A stretch of DNA of 64,000 nucleotides from Haloarcula pellucida (GTDB taxonomy: Archaea; Halobacteriota; Halobacteria; Halobacteriales; Haloarculaceae), in assembly GCF_014647235.1 (NCBI RefSeq), contig NZ_BMOU01000002.1, forward strand, positions 124,417-188,416, read 5' to 3'. Below the pieces are notes generated by a model, which worked only from the letters and a program-made list of their open reading frames with translations, did no database searches and was not told the DNA's origin. Positions 32,810 through 41,347 of this stretch are shown here, piece after piece. Position numbers and translations under genes: made by a program. Each line of letters begins with the position of its first letter. Within the stretch, counting starts at the first letter, position 1.

Positions 32810-33460
32810 CTACTCTCTGGCGGCCTCGACGGCTTCGACGAACTCGGCGGCGCTCTCCCGGACCTGCTCCATGTCGTCGTTTGCGATGGCCTCGTAGTCG
32901 ACGAGCGCAGAGCCAGCGCCGACGGCGACGGCACCTGCATCGAAGTACTCCGCGACGTTGTCCGTGGAGACGCCGCCGGTCGGCATGATCGGGACGTCGC
33001 CGAGCGGTCCCTGGAGCGCGCCGATGTGGCCCGGGCCGACGGTCGAGGCGGGGAACATCTTCAGGATGTCAGCGCCGGCTTCCATCGCGTCGGCGGCCTC
33101 GGTGGGCGTCATCACGCCGGGGACGCAGACGACGCCCTCGCGGTTGCAGACGTCGACGACGTCCTCGTTGAGGTTGGGCGCGAGGACGAACTCCGCGCCG
33201 GCCTCGATGACGTTGCGCGCGGCGGCGGCGTCCATGACGGTGCCGGCGCCGATGACGGCGTCGGTGCCTTCGAGTTCCTTGTCGACGGCCGCGATCATGT
33301 CCGAACAGCGCTTGGCGTCGGCGGTGAGTTCGAGCGCTGTGACACCGCCCTCGTGGACGGCTTTCGCCACGTCGACCATCTTCTCCTCGGGAATACCACG
33401 GAGGACGGCCGTGACGCCGCTGTCTACGAGTTGCTGCTGGACTGCCTGTTTGTTCGTCAT
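32810..33460 (-). CDS. 2-Dehydro-3-deoxy-phosphogluconate (KDPG) aldolase, bacterial type
   Basis: 216 residues of the Eda/KDPG-KHG aldolase family, class I, which cleaves KDPG to pyruvate and glyceraldehyde 3-phosphate in the semi-phosphorylative Entner-Doudoroff route. VTAVLRGI near the N-terminus, the catalytic Glu region VTALELTADAK, VIGAGTVMD, the Schiff-base Lys in ADILKMFPAS, and MPTGGVSTDNVAEYFDAGAVAVGAGSAL are typical. The ATG at 33460 gives MTNKQAVQQQL. It is followed by a hairpin and preceded by a cupin gene on the same strand. Confidence 0.93.
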   Translation of the reverse strand: MTNKQAVQQQLVDSGVTAVLRGIPEEKMVDVAKAVHEGGVTALELTADAKRCSDMIAAVDKELEGTDAVIGAGTVMDAAAARNVIEAGAEFVLAPNLNEDVVDVCNREGVVCVPGVMTPTEAADAMEAGADILKMFPASTVGPGHIGALQGPLGDVPIMPTGGVSTDNVAEYFDAGAVAVGAGSALVDYEAIANDDMEQVRESAAEFVEAVEAARE

Positions 33461-33505
33461 GAGAGGGTCTGGGCGGGGAGGGGGCAAAAGCGTAGGTGAA
33501 AGCCG

Positions 33506-33880
33506 TCAGCCGTCGGCGTCGTAGGGGAGCGCGATGTCCGTCTTCGGCGCGCCGACGCCCAGCACTTTCACGGACTCCGCCGCGTCCGCGGGATTGAACG
33601 CCCGATGGGGGCTCTCCGGTTCGGCGACGAACACGTCGCCCGCCGGTACGACGAACTCCCTCTCCGGCGTCTCGACGCGGAGCGTCCCCGAAACGACGTA
33701 GAACAGCTCCTCGCGTTGCTGGTGGTAGTGGTAGGTCCGGGGCAACTGCTCGCCGGGTGCCATCTCGTAGGTGGCGGCGTGGAGCGTGTGGAGTTCGGCG
33801 GCGTCGGAGATGCCCCGTCGGTCACAGGGGTAGTCCTCGGTCTCGGGGAGGTCCTCGGGGTCGAGGTGATGATAGCCCAT
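33506..33880 (-). CDS. Single-domain cupin protein
   Basis: 124 residues: one cupin barrel with both motifs, PRTYHYHQQREELFYVVSGTLRVE (two His and a Glu as metal ligands) and VPAGDVFVAEPESPHRAFNP. The metal and substrate are open; such proteins act as dioxygenases, isomerases or sensors. The start is the ATG at 33880. It lies between the aldolase and AEC transporter genes on the same strand, which makes a small sugar-acid cluster possible. Confidence 0.88.
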   Translation of the reverse strand: MGYHHLDPEDLPETEDYPCDRRGISDAAELHTLHAATYEMAPGEQLPRTYHYHQQREELFYVVSGTLRVETPEREFVVPAGDVFVAEPESPHRAFNPADAAESVKVLGVGAPKTDIALPYDADG

Positions 33881-33917
33881 AGCGGTGGTGGGGACCCCGG
33901 CGAGCAAAAGGATGTGG

Positions 33918-34826
33918 TCACCCGAACAGCCAGACCAGCACCGACAATGTGCCAAGCGAGGCGAGCGTCGTCGTGAAGACGTTCAGCGACGCGAACGCCT
34001 CGTCGCCGCCGAGTTCGCTGGTGTAGACGTACGTCGAGACGGCCGTCGGGACGCCGAGCATCACGACGGCCGCGGCCAGCGCCGTCGGACCGAGACCGAG
34101 CGCGGAGAACACCAGCCACGCCAGGACGGGCATCCAGACGACTTTCATCGCGACGACGCCGACGCTCTCGTCCAGTGAGGACGGCGAGAGGTCCGTATCG
34201 AGGGTGCCGCCGACACAGACGAGCGCCAGCGGGAGTGCGAGCGTCGAGACGGCCTCCAGTCCCGTGAGGACCGTTGCCGGGACGCCGACGCCGGCCAGCG
34301 AGGCGAGGATGCCGGCGGCGAGGGCGACCAGCACCGGATTGGTCAGCAGTTCCCGGAGTTCTCCCGCGAGCGACGCCTCGCTGTCGTTGAACCGCACGAG
34401 CAGGAAGACGGTGATGGGGACGTGGGTCAGCGCGCCGACGCCGAGGACGACGCTGGCGACGGCGGCGGCCTCGCCTCCGAGCGTCGCGGCCACCAGCGGG
34501 AGGCCGAGAAAGCCCATGTTTCCGTGGTAGGACTGCACCATGGCGACGCTCCGCCGGGCGTCGCTGTCGTGGTCGCGGTGGACGACCCAGCCGACGGCCA
34601 GCGTCAGCGCGAGTACGAGCCAGAACCCGCCCAGCAGGGCCGGCGAGACGAGTTCGCCCAGCGGTCGGTCGTACGTCGAGGCGAACACGAGCGCCGGGAG
34701 GGCGACGTAGAAGGCGACCCCGGTCAGCAGGCTCGTCCGCTCCTCGTTCAGGACGCCGGCGCGGCGCAGTCCGACGCCGGCGGCGAGGAAGGCGAGCATG
34801 TACGCTAGCTGTCCGAGAACGGCCAT
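33918..34826 (-). CDS. AEC (auxin-efflux-carrier-type) transporter
   Basis: 302 residues with about ten transmembrane helices in two halves. Family features are the N-terminal LGQLAYMLAFLAAGVGLRRAG, YHGNMGFLGLPLV in the first half and the unwound LGVPTAVSTYVYTSELGGDE in the second. Members export or import organic anions; the substrate is unknown. It is upstream of the cupin and aldolase genes by 37 bp, suggesting one leftward operon. Confidence 0.88.
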   Translation of the reverse strand: MAVLGQLAYMLAFLAAGVGLRRAGVLNEERTSLLTGVAFYVALPALVFASTYDRPLGELVSPALLGGFWLVLALTLAVGWVVHRDHDSDARRSVAMVQSYHGNMGFLGLPLVAATLGGEAAAVASVVLGVGALTHVPITVFLLVRFNDSEASLAGELRELLTNPVLVALAAGILASLAGVGVPATVLTGLEAVSTLALPLALVCVGGTLDTDLSPSSLDESVGVVAMKVVWMPVLAWLVFSALGLGPTALAAAVVMLGVPTAVSTYVYTSELGGDEAFASLNVFTTTLASLGTLSVLVWLFG

Positions 34827-34897
34827 ACCGGTTCCAACCGGTTGGCCCTCTTGTCCCTTTCGTCCCCGCCGTGGCCCCGACTCCCGGTGACAACAAG

Positions 34898-34904
34898 CCT
34901 TTAC
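34898..34904 (+). promoter_or_regulatory. TATA-type box of the SRP54 gene
   Basis: CCTTTAC lies about 30 bp before the ATG at 34933, consistent with leaderless transcription. Confidence 0.45.
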
Positions 34905-34932
34905 CCGTGCGGTCGCGTACCTCGGCACAACA

Positions 34933-36330
34933 ATGGTACTCGACGATCTTGGGAGTTCGCTCCGCGGAACTCTCGACGACCTCCGGGGGAAGTCCCGAAT
35001 CTCCGAGGAGGATATCGAGGACGTCGTCAAAGAGATACAGCGGTCGCTGTTGCAGGCCGACGTCGACGTCTCGCTGGTGCAGGAGCTCTCACAGAACATC
35101 AAGACGCGCGCGCTCGAAGAGGAGCCACCGGCCGGCACCACCCCTCGCGACTGGGTGCTCCGCATCGTCTACGAGGAACTGGTCGACCTCGTCGGCGAGT
35201 CGACGGACCTCCCGCTGGAAGAACAGACGATCATGCTCGCCGGCCTCTACGGGTCGGGGAAGACGACTACCGCCGCGAAGATGGCGTGGTGGTTCTCGAC
35301 GAAGGGGCTTCGACCGGCTATCATCCAGACGGACACCGACCGCCCCGGCGCGTACGACCAGGCCAAGGAGATGGCCGACCGCGCCGAGGTGGAGTTCTAC
35401 GGCGACCCCGACGAGAACGACCCCGTGAAGATCGCCCGCGAGGGCCTCGACGCGACGCAGGACGCCGACGTGCGCATCGTCGACACGGCGGGTCGCGACG
35501 GGCTGAACGCGGAACTCATCGAGCAGATAGAGCGCATCGAAGCCGAGGTGAACCCGGACCGGAACCTCCTCGTGCTGGACGCGGCGATGGGTCAGAGCGC
35601 GAAGAGTCAGGCCGCGGACTTCCAGGAGGCCATCGGCATCGACGGCGTCATCATCACGAAACTCGACGGGACGGCGAAAGGTGGCGGGGCGCTCGCCGCC
35701 GTCGACGAGACGGACTCGACCATCGCCTTCCTCGGGTCCGGTGAGACGGTCAAGGACATCGAGCGCTTCGAGCCCTCGGGGTTCATCTCCCGACTGCTCG
35801 GGATGGGCGACCTGAAGCAACTGACCGAGCGCGTCGAGCGGGCGATGGAAGAGACGGGCGAGGACGAGGAAGACTGGGACCCCGAGGACATGTTGGAGGG
35901 GCAGTTCACCCTCAAGGACATGCGCAAGCAGATGGAGACGATGAACAACATGGGGCCGTTAGACCAGGTGATGGACATGATTCCGGGCCTCGGTGGGGGG
36001 CTGATGGACCAGTTGCCGGACAACGCCATGGACGTCACCCAAGAGCGAATGCGTGACTTCGAGGTCATCATGGACTCGATGACCGAGGAGGAACTGGTGA
36101 ACCCCCGCGTCGTCGGCCAGTCCCGCACCGAACGCATCGCTCGCGGGTCCGGCAAGCCTGAAGAGCGTATCCGGGAACTGCTCCAGCAGCACAAGCAGAT
36201 GGAACAGATGCTAAAGCAGTTCCAGGGCATGGGCGACGGCGACATGGAGCGCATGATGAAACAGATGCAACAGGGCGGTGGCGGCGGCGGTATGGGCGGC
36301 ATGGGCGGCGGCGGTCCGGGTCCGTTCTGA
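34933..36330 (+). CDS. srp54: Signal recognition particle 54 kDa protein
   Basis: 465 residues: N domain helices, then the GTPase with [15 protein letters not shown] (about residue 103), [47 protein letters not shown] and [28 protein letters not shown]. The M domain (from about 300) is Met-rich, holds the signal-peptide groove and the SRP-RNA-binding [21 protein letters not shown]. It ends in a Gly/Met-rich tail. Its receptor FtsY is also in this window. Confidence 0.97.
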   Translation: MVLDDLGSSLRGTLDDLRGKSRISEEDIEDVVKEIQRSLLQADVDVSLVQELSQNIKTRALEEEPPAGTTPRDWVLRIVYEELVDLVGESTDLPLEEQTIMLAGLYGSGKTTTAAKMAWWFSTKGLRPAIIQTDTDRPGAYDQAKEMADRAEVEFYGDPDENDPVKIAREGLDATQDADVRIVDTAGRDGLNAELIEQIERIEAEVNPDRNLLVLDAAMGQSAKSQAADFQEAIGIDGVIITKLDGTAKGGGALAAVDETDSTIAFLGSGETVKDIERFEPSGFISRLLGMGDLKQLTERVERAMEETGEDEEDWDPEDMLEGQFTLKDMRKQMETMNNMGPLDQVMDMIPGLGGGLMDQLPDNAMDVTQERMRDFEVIMDSMTEEELVNPRVVGQSRTERIARGSGKPEERIRELLQQHKQMEQMLKQFQGMGDGDMERMMKQMQQGGGGGGMGGMGGGGPGPF

Positions 36331-36360
36331 GAGCGGCCTCGACCGGCGACTCGACGACGG

Positions 36361-37236
36361 TTACTCCTCGTTGTTCGCCCGTTTTCGAGCGGCTTCGCTC
36401 TCGTTGAACCCCGCTACCAGCGTCTCGAGCGCGGTCGACTGGACGCCGACGGCGGGGGCCGTCAGCGGCGAGACGCTGACCTCCCCGTCGACGAGTGCGC
36501 GACGGTCGGTGCCGACCGGGTAGCGCTCGCCGAGGTCGGTGTCGTTCGCGAAGGGATTCTCCCAGCCGACGGTGTCGGGCCAGACCACGTCCCGGAGGGC
36601 GATGTCGCCCTCGGTGCCGGTGTTGGCCTGTTCGTCCACGGGCGAGTCGGTGTCGTGTTCGACCTGCAGGTCGTAGTCGTGGGAGGGTTCGGTCGGCCGC
36701 ATCGCCGGGTCGGTCACGTCGACGGGGACGTTGACGTTGAGGAAGTCCGCCGTCTCGAAGACCCCGCCCGAGAGCGCCCGGACGACGATTTCCGTGGCGA
36801 TGCGGGCCGGGCGGTCGAAGTCGTAGGCCTCGGGTGGCGAGACGAAGAAGTCCTTGCAGTGGTACGCGGAGACGGCGACGCCGGGGACACCCAGAAAGCC
36901 CGCTTCGACGCAGGCCCCGACGGTCCCCGACCGGCCGACGACGTAGTTGCCGGCGTTGGGGCCGTGGTTGCACCCCGACACCACGAGGTCGAACGACGCG
37001 TCGAGGCCGCGCAGGCCGTAAGCGACGCAGTCGGCGGGCGTGCCGTCGAGCGCGTAGCCCCACGGGTGGGACTCGCGAGCGGTCCGATGACTTCGGGTCC
37101 GACCGACGCCGCTCTGGTTCTCGGCGGGCGCGACGACCGTCACGTCCGCGACGGCAGTGAGTTCCTCGTAGAGGCTCGCAAGCCCCGGTGCGTCGATGCC
37201 ATCGTCGTTCGTCAGGAGGACCCGTGGCTCGTCCAT
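36361..37236 (-). CDS. surE: 5'-nucleotidase SurE
   Basis: 291 residues. LLTNDDGIDAPGLASL supplies the metal-binding Asp pair and SGCNHGPNAGNYVVGRSGTVGA the conserved Asn/Ser loop. TVVAPAENQSGVG and the C-terminal VSVSPLT are also family signatures. SurE hydrolyses nucleoside 5'- or 3'-monophosphates. A poorly conserved insert around residues 205-235 (VEHDTDSPVDEQ) is acidic. The ATG at 37236 is the family start. It is divergent from the MgtE-like pair. Confidence 0.95.
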   Translation of the reverse strand: MDEPRVLLTNDDGIDAPGLASLYEELTAVADVTVVAPAENQSGVGRTRSHRTARESHPWGYALDGTPADCVAYGLRGLDASFDLVVSGCNHGPNAGNYVVGRSGTVGACVEAGFLGVPGVAVSAYHCKDFFVSPPEAYDFDRPARIATEIVVRALSGGVFETADFLNVNVPVDVTDPAMRPTEPSHDYDLQVEHDTDSPVDEQANTGTEGDIALRDVVWPDTVGWENPFANDTDLGERYPVGTDRRALVDGEVSVSPLTAPAVGVQSTALETLVAGFNESEAARKRANNEE

Positions 37237-37336
37237 CGAACGTCCGTTGGCCCCTGCGAGCCTGAACGTGTCGGTCCGTGGACCGCCCAACCGCGAACAC
37301 CGTTCTTTTTGCGAGTGGGGCCGGTTGAACCCTACT

Positions 37337-37915
37337 ATGACCGTCCGCGAGGTCGCTATCGAAGCCTATCGGGAGTCGATCCCGGTGTTGCTGCTCAGCG
37401 CGGCGGGGGGGCTGTTCGCGGGCGTCGTCCTCGGGGGGATGGACGCGGAACTGGAACGGGTCGCGGGGTTGCTCGTCCTCGTGCCGGCGCTGCTGGCGAC
37501 CCGCGGGAACGTCTACGGATCGCTCGGTGCACGACTCGGCTCAGCGCTGCACCAGGGGTTAGTCGAGCCACGCTTCTCGCTGGCCGACGAGCGCGTGAAC
37601 GCGGCGGTGGCGGCGGCACTGGCGAACGGCGTCCTCGTCAGCGGCGTGGCGGCGGTGCTGGCCGTCGCCTTGCTGGTGGCGCTCGGCCGCCCGTCGGCCC
37701 CGCTGATGACCCTCGTGGGCATCGCGCTGGTGGCCGGTTTCGTCTCCGGCGTTCTCCTCACTATCGCCGTCGTCTCCGTCGTCTTCGTCGGTTATCGGCG
37801 GGGCCTGAACCCGGACACGCTGGCCGGGCCGGTCGTGACGACGACCGGCGACGTCGTCGGTATCGCGACGCTGCTGGCGGCGACTCGGTTCGTCCTCGCG
37901 CTGGGGGGTGCCTGA
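37337..37915 (+). CDS. MgtE/SLC41-like membrane protein, first half
   Basis: 192 residues, five hydrophobic segments, with the MgtE-type core PALLATRGNVYGSLGARLGSAL and GLNPDTLAGPVVTTTGDVVGIATLLAA near the C-terminus (Asn/Thr/Asp that line the cation path in MgtE). It has no cytoplasmic N or CBS domains. The next gene overlaps by 8 bp and encodes a similar domain, so the two probably form a heterodimeric channel or transporter for Mg2+ or another divalent ion. Confidence 0.85.
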   Translation: MTVREVAIEAYRESIPVLLLSAAGGLFAGVVLGGMDAELERVAGLLVLVPALLATRGNVYGSLGARLGSALHQGLVEPRFSLADERVNAAVAAALANGVLVSGVAAVLAVALLVALGRPSAPLMTLVGIALVAGFVSGVLLTIAVVSVVFVGYRRGLNPDTLAGPVVTTTGDVVGIATLLAATRFVLALGGA

Positions 37916-38480
37916 CGTGGCGGGGTCGGAGTGGCGAGTCAGGGGCATCGTCCGCCGTATGTTCCCGGTGCTGGTCGTCCTGACCGCCATCGAACTCGGG
38001 AGCGGCCTCGTCCTCGACACCTTCGAGTCGGTGCTGTTGCGATACCCGTCGTTGCTCGTCCTCGTCCCCGTCACGATAGGGATGGCCGGGAACCTCGGGA
38101 GTATCCTCGCGGCCCGACTGTCGACGGCCTTTCACCTCGGCCTGTTGTCGTTCGACCCGACGGACGACCGACTGGCGGGCAACGCCGTCGCCACCGTGGC
38201 ACTGGCAGTCACCGTCTTCCCGCTGGTCGGCGCTGGCGCGTGGGGCTTACAGAGCGCGCTCGGCGGGACCCGTCTCTCGTTGGTGTCGGTCGTGACCATC
38301 GCACTCGCAAGCGGCGTCACGCTGGCGGTGCTGGCTATCGCCGTCACCACGCTGACGACGTACGCGGCCTACCGGTTCGAACTGGACCCGGACGACGTGG
38401 TCATCCCCGTCGTGACGAACGTCTGTGACGTACTCGGCGTGCTGGTGCTGTTCGGCGTCGTGCGACTGTTAGTGACCTGA
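37908..38480 (+). CDS. MgtE/SLC41-like membrane protein, second half
   Basis: 190 residues from a GTG that overlaps the end of its partner. The conserved core is repeated: PVTIGMAGNLGSILAARLSTAFHLG and ELDPDDVVIPVVTNVCDVLGVLVLFGVV. An alternative GTG lies 9 bp downstream. Both proteins have the same order of motifs at about the same positions, so they arose by duplication. A Gate-domain membrane protein gene follows. Confidence 0.85.
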   Translation: MPDVAGSEWRVRGIVRRMFPVLVVLTAIELGSGLVLDTFESVLLRYPSLLVLVPVTIGMAGNLGSILAARLSTAFHLGLLSFDPTDDRLAGNAVATVALAVTVFPLVGAGAWGLQSALGGTRLSLVSVVTIALASGVTLAVLAIAVTTLTTYAAYRFELDPDDVVIPVVTNVCDVLGVLVLFGVVRLLVT

Positions 38481-38540
38481 GCGCCGTCGTTCTCTGCCCC
38501 GACCGACGGACCTTTGCCACCTTCGACCCGATTGCCACCC

Positions 38541-39587
38541 GTGCTGTCGCTCGTCGCCGACCTGCTGACACACCCGGCCGCGGGCCTGTTGGCCGACGTC
38601 GCAGAGCGAGTGGTGCGCATCACCGTCTTCCTCTCGCTGGGCGTGTTCCTCGCGAACCTCGCGGTGGCGTTCGGCCTCGTCGACAAGATAGCGACCGTCT
38701 CCCAGTACCTGACGGAACCGGCCAACCTCCCGGACGAGGTGGGGACGGCCATCCTGACCACGACGGCCTCGCCGACCGCCGGGTACGGCATGCTCGCGGA
38801 CTTCCGGGAGTCCGGTGTGCTGGACGACCGGGCGACGCTGGTCGCGGTGACGATAAACACGTTCTTCGGATTCGCCCAGCACATCGTCACGTTCTACGTA
38901 CCCATCCTGATTCCGATTCTCGGCGCGCGAGTCGGCGTCCTCTACGTGACGACGCGCGGCCTCGTGGCGCTGGCCATCACGCTGACCGGCATCGCGGCGG
39001 GGGCGCTCCTGCTGGACGAGTCGAACGTCGACGCGGCCGGGGTCCCTGCCGACCACGAGGCGAGTCCGGACGGCGGGCGGGACGTCGACGACGCGGCGGA
39101 CGGCCCGAAGACTCGCGAGGCGAAGGTCCGCGAGGCCTACGGTGAGACGGTCGCGAAGGTCAGGGACATCCTGCCGCGACTGGCCGCCATCTACGTCGTC
39201 GTCTCCCTGCTCGTGGCCTACTCCGAGGAACTGCTCGCGCTGTTCGGAGCGGGCGGGGCGAGCGTCGTCGGTGCCGCCAGCGACCTGACCGGACTGCTCG
39301 GCCTGCCGGGCGCGGCGGTGCCCGTCGTCGCGGCCTTCGCCCTCGATACGACGTCGGGGGCCGTCGTCATCGCACCGCTGATCGAAAACGGGACCTTCAC
39401 CGCTCGAACGGCCGTGGCGACGATGCTCGTCGGCGGCATCGTCTCCTTCGCCGTCTCGACGTTCAAGCGCTCTATCCCGTTCCAGTACGGCATCTGGGGC
39501 CGGGAGTTCGGCTCGAAGGTCATCGCCGTCAACACGGGGCTGAAAATCGTCTGGATCGCGCTCGCGCTGGTCCTCTTGCTGGCCTAG
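38541..39587 (+). CDS. Gate-domain (nucleoside-recognition-like) membrane protein
   Basis: 348 residues with about eight helices arranged as two Gate repeats (first ITVFLSLGVFLANLAVAFGLVDKI to LIPILGARVGVLYVTT; second PRLAAIYVVVSLLVAYSEELLALFG to VNTGLKIVWIALALVLLLA) around a hydrophilic loop (residues about 160-205). TTTASPTAGYGMLADF and the mirror ALDTTSGAVVIAPLIENG carry polar residues inside the membrane. The substrate is unknown. The GTG at 38541 is preferred to two earlier TTG codons. Its stop overlaps the convergent GNAT gene by 4 bp. Confidence 0.8.
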   Translation: MLSLVADLLTHPAAGLLADVAERVVRITVFLSLGVFLANLAVAFGLVDKIATVSQYLTEPANLPDEVGTAILTTTASPTAGYGMLADFRESGVLDDRATLVAVTINTFFGFAQHIVTFYVPILIPILGARVGVLYVTTRGLVALAITLTGIAAGALLLDESNVDAAGVPADHEASPDGGRDVDDAADGPKTREAKVREAYGETVAKVRDILPRLAAIYVVVSLLVAYSEELLALFGAGGASVVGAASDLTGLLGLPGAAVPVVAAFALDTTSGAVVIAPLIENGTFTARTAVATMLVGGIVSFAVSTFKRSIPFQYGIWGREFGSKVIAVNTGLKIVWIALALVLLLA

Positions 39588-40318
39588 TCGAACGTGTAGG
39601 CCATCATCACTTCGTCCACTTCCTCGTCGCCGACGGTGTAGTGGTTCCGGCGGATGCCCTCGGTGTGCCAGCCGTGGGCTTCGAGGAACGAGAGCGCGTT
39701 CTCGGAGACGGCCGGGACGCTGTTGTACAGTTTCCGGTAGCCGTTGGCCCGCGCCCACTCCATTCCACGCTCCATGAGTTGGCTGCCGATGCCGTGGTCG
39801 CGGTGGTCCTCGACGACGCCGACGGTCAACTGGGCCGTCTCCCGGAGTTTGTCCAGTTGCGGCAGGTCGAGGTGACACCAGCCGACCACCTCGTCGTCGA
39901 CGGTGGCGACGAAGAACACGCGGGACTGGACGGTGTTGTGCCGGGTGACGGCGTCTTCGTACAGCAACTGCTCGGCGACGCTCTCGGCGACGACGTAGGT
40001 GCTCTCGGCGGAGACGTCGCGGATGGCCTCGACCAGTCCCTCGAAGTCGTCCGGTTGGGCGGGTCGGATCACGTAGCTGATACCGTCGTTCTGGTGCGTT
40101 TCGACGGAGCCGACGTCCAGCGCCAGCGCCAGCGTCCCGCCGTCGTCTTTCAGGTACCCCTTCGAGAGCAGGTGTTCTAGCGCCTCGTCGAACGTCTCGC
40201 TGTCCAACTCGGTCGCCGTCCGCGCCCGGTGCCGGGCCGCCGTCCCGTGTCGCTCGACGTACTGATACACCGTTCTGGCCGCACTCGTCTCGAACGTCGG
40301 CCGTTCGAATGCCTCCAT
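39584..40318 (-). CDS. GNAT-family N-acetyltransferase with N-terminal winged-helix-like region
   Basis: 244 residues. Residues 1-70 (TVYQYVERHGTAARHRARTATELDSETFDEALEHLLSKGYL) look like a small winged-helix domain. The GNAT domain starts at SYVIRPAQPDDFEGLVEAI (about residue 81) and includes the acetyl-CoA loop VGVVEDHRDHGIGSQLMERGMEWA and NALSFLEAHGWHTEGIRRNHY. The substrate is unknown. The same fusion style is common in haloarchaea and may combine regulation with acetylation. Confidence 0.88.
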   Translation of the reverse strand: MEAFERPTFETSAARTVYQYVERHGTAARHRARTATELDSETFDEALEHLLSKGYLKDDGGTLALALDVGSVETHQNDGISYVIRPAQPDDFEGLVEAIRDVSAESTYVVAESVAEQLLYEDAVTRHNTVQSRVFFVATVDDEVVGWCHLDLPQLDKLRETAQLTVGVVEDHRDHGIGSQLMERGMEWARANGYRKLYNSVPAVSENALSFLEAHGWHTEGIRRNHYTVGDEEVDEVMMAYTFD

Positions 40319-40378
40319 ACGTATGACACGTACCGGCGCGTGCTTAACGATTGCTACCAGTTAACACGACACGCACAC

Positions 40379-41272
40379 TCACCCGGTCTCTGGGATGGGG
40401 TCCGAGATGACGACGGCGTCGCCTTCCACGACGCAGTCGCCGTCGGCGTCGTCGACGGCCGTCGCGAGTCGGAAGCGGTTCGCCTGCAACTGCTCGACCA
40501 CCTCGCAGTGGGCCGTGACCCGCTCGCCGATGTCGACGGGGCCGCGGTAGCTGAGTTCCTGCGAGAGGTAGATTGTCATGCCCGGAAGGCGGGCGAGGGC
40601 GGCGCTGATGATGCCGGAGACGAGCGTCCCGTGGACGATGCGGCGGCCGAACCGACCCGCTTCGGCGAACGCGTCGTCGAGGTGGAGGCGGTTGGTGTCG
40701 CCGCTGACCTCCGCGAACCGCTCGACGTCTACCTCCGAGAGGGTCTTCGAGAAGCGGACGTGGTCGCCGACGTCGATGCCGTCGGCGGTGCCGTAGCTCT
40801 CGAACTCCCAGTCGTCGTTCTCGTACAGCGTGTCCGGCCGGGTGAACCGTCTGCGCTCCGGCTTCACCTCTCGCGACGGTTTCGGGTGTGCGAGGTGTGG
40901 GACGTACCGGGAGATGTCCGTCGTCGTGACGATGCCGACGAGTTCGCCGTCCTCGACGACGGGGAGTTTCTTGACACCGTGTGTGCGGAGGCGTTCGACC
41001 GCCGCCTCGATGTCGGCGTCGGGGCCGATGGTGACCAGCGCGGTTGCCATCACGTCGCCGACGGTCAGCGCGCGGGTGTCACCCTCCTCGGCGGTGACGG
41101 CGACGACATCGCTCTCGGTGATGATGCCGACGCAGTCGCCGTCTCGCTCGACGACGAGCGAGCCGATACCTTCGTCACGCAGGCGTCGCGCGGCTTCCAC
41201 GACGGACTTGTCCGGGTCGATAGTCCGTGCCGGTGACTGCATGACCTCCCTGACGGGCAGTGGGACGAGCAT
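40379..41272 (-). CDS. CBS-domain pair fused to a MaoC-type (R)-specific hydratase domain
   Basis: 297 residues. Two CBS motifs (about 1-125: VREVMQSPARTIDPDKSVVEAARRL and VGDVMATALVTIGPDADIEAAVERL) precede a hot-dog MaoC domain (about 155-290). The PhaJ-like active-site segment is VSGDTNRLHLDDAFAEAGRFGRRIVHG, with the Asp and His of the hydratase dyad. CBS domains sense adenine nucleotides, so the fusion suggests an enoyl-CoA hydratase under energy-state control. It has no known partner genes beside it. Confidence 0.9.
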   Translation of the reverse strand: MLVPLPVREVMQSPARTIDPDKSVVEAARRLRDEGIGSLVVERDGDCVGIITESDVVAVTAEEGDTRALTVGDVMATALVTIGPDADIEAAVERLRTHGVKKLPVVEDGELVGIVTTTDISRYVPHLAHPKPSREVKPERRRFTRPDTLYENDDWEFESYGTADGIDVGDHVRFSKTLSEVDVERFAEVSGDTNRLHLDDAFAEAGRFGRRIVHGTLVSGIISAALARLPGMTIYLSQELSYRGPVDIGERVTAHCEVVEQLQANRFRLATAVDDADGDCVVEGDAVVISDPIPETG

Positions 41273-41347
41273 CGTTCGAGACCTCTCAGTGCAGGACCAT
41301 AAACTCCGCCCGGCAGACTTGTGGTCGTGGCACGCGTCGCTCCGACG

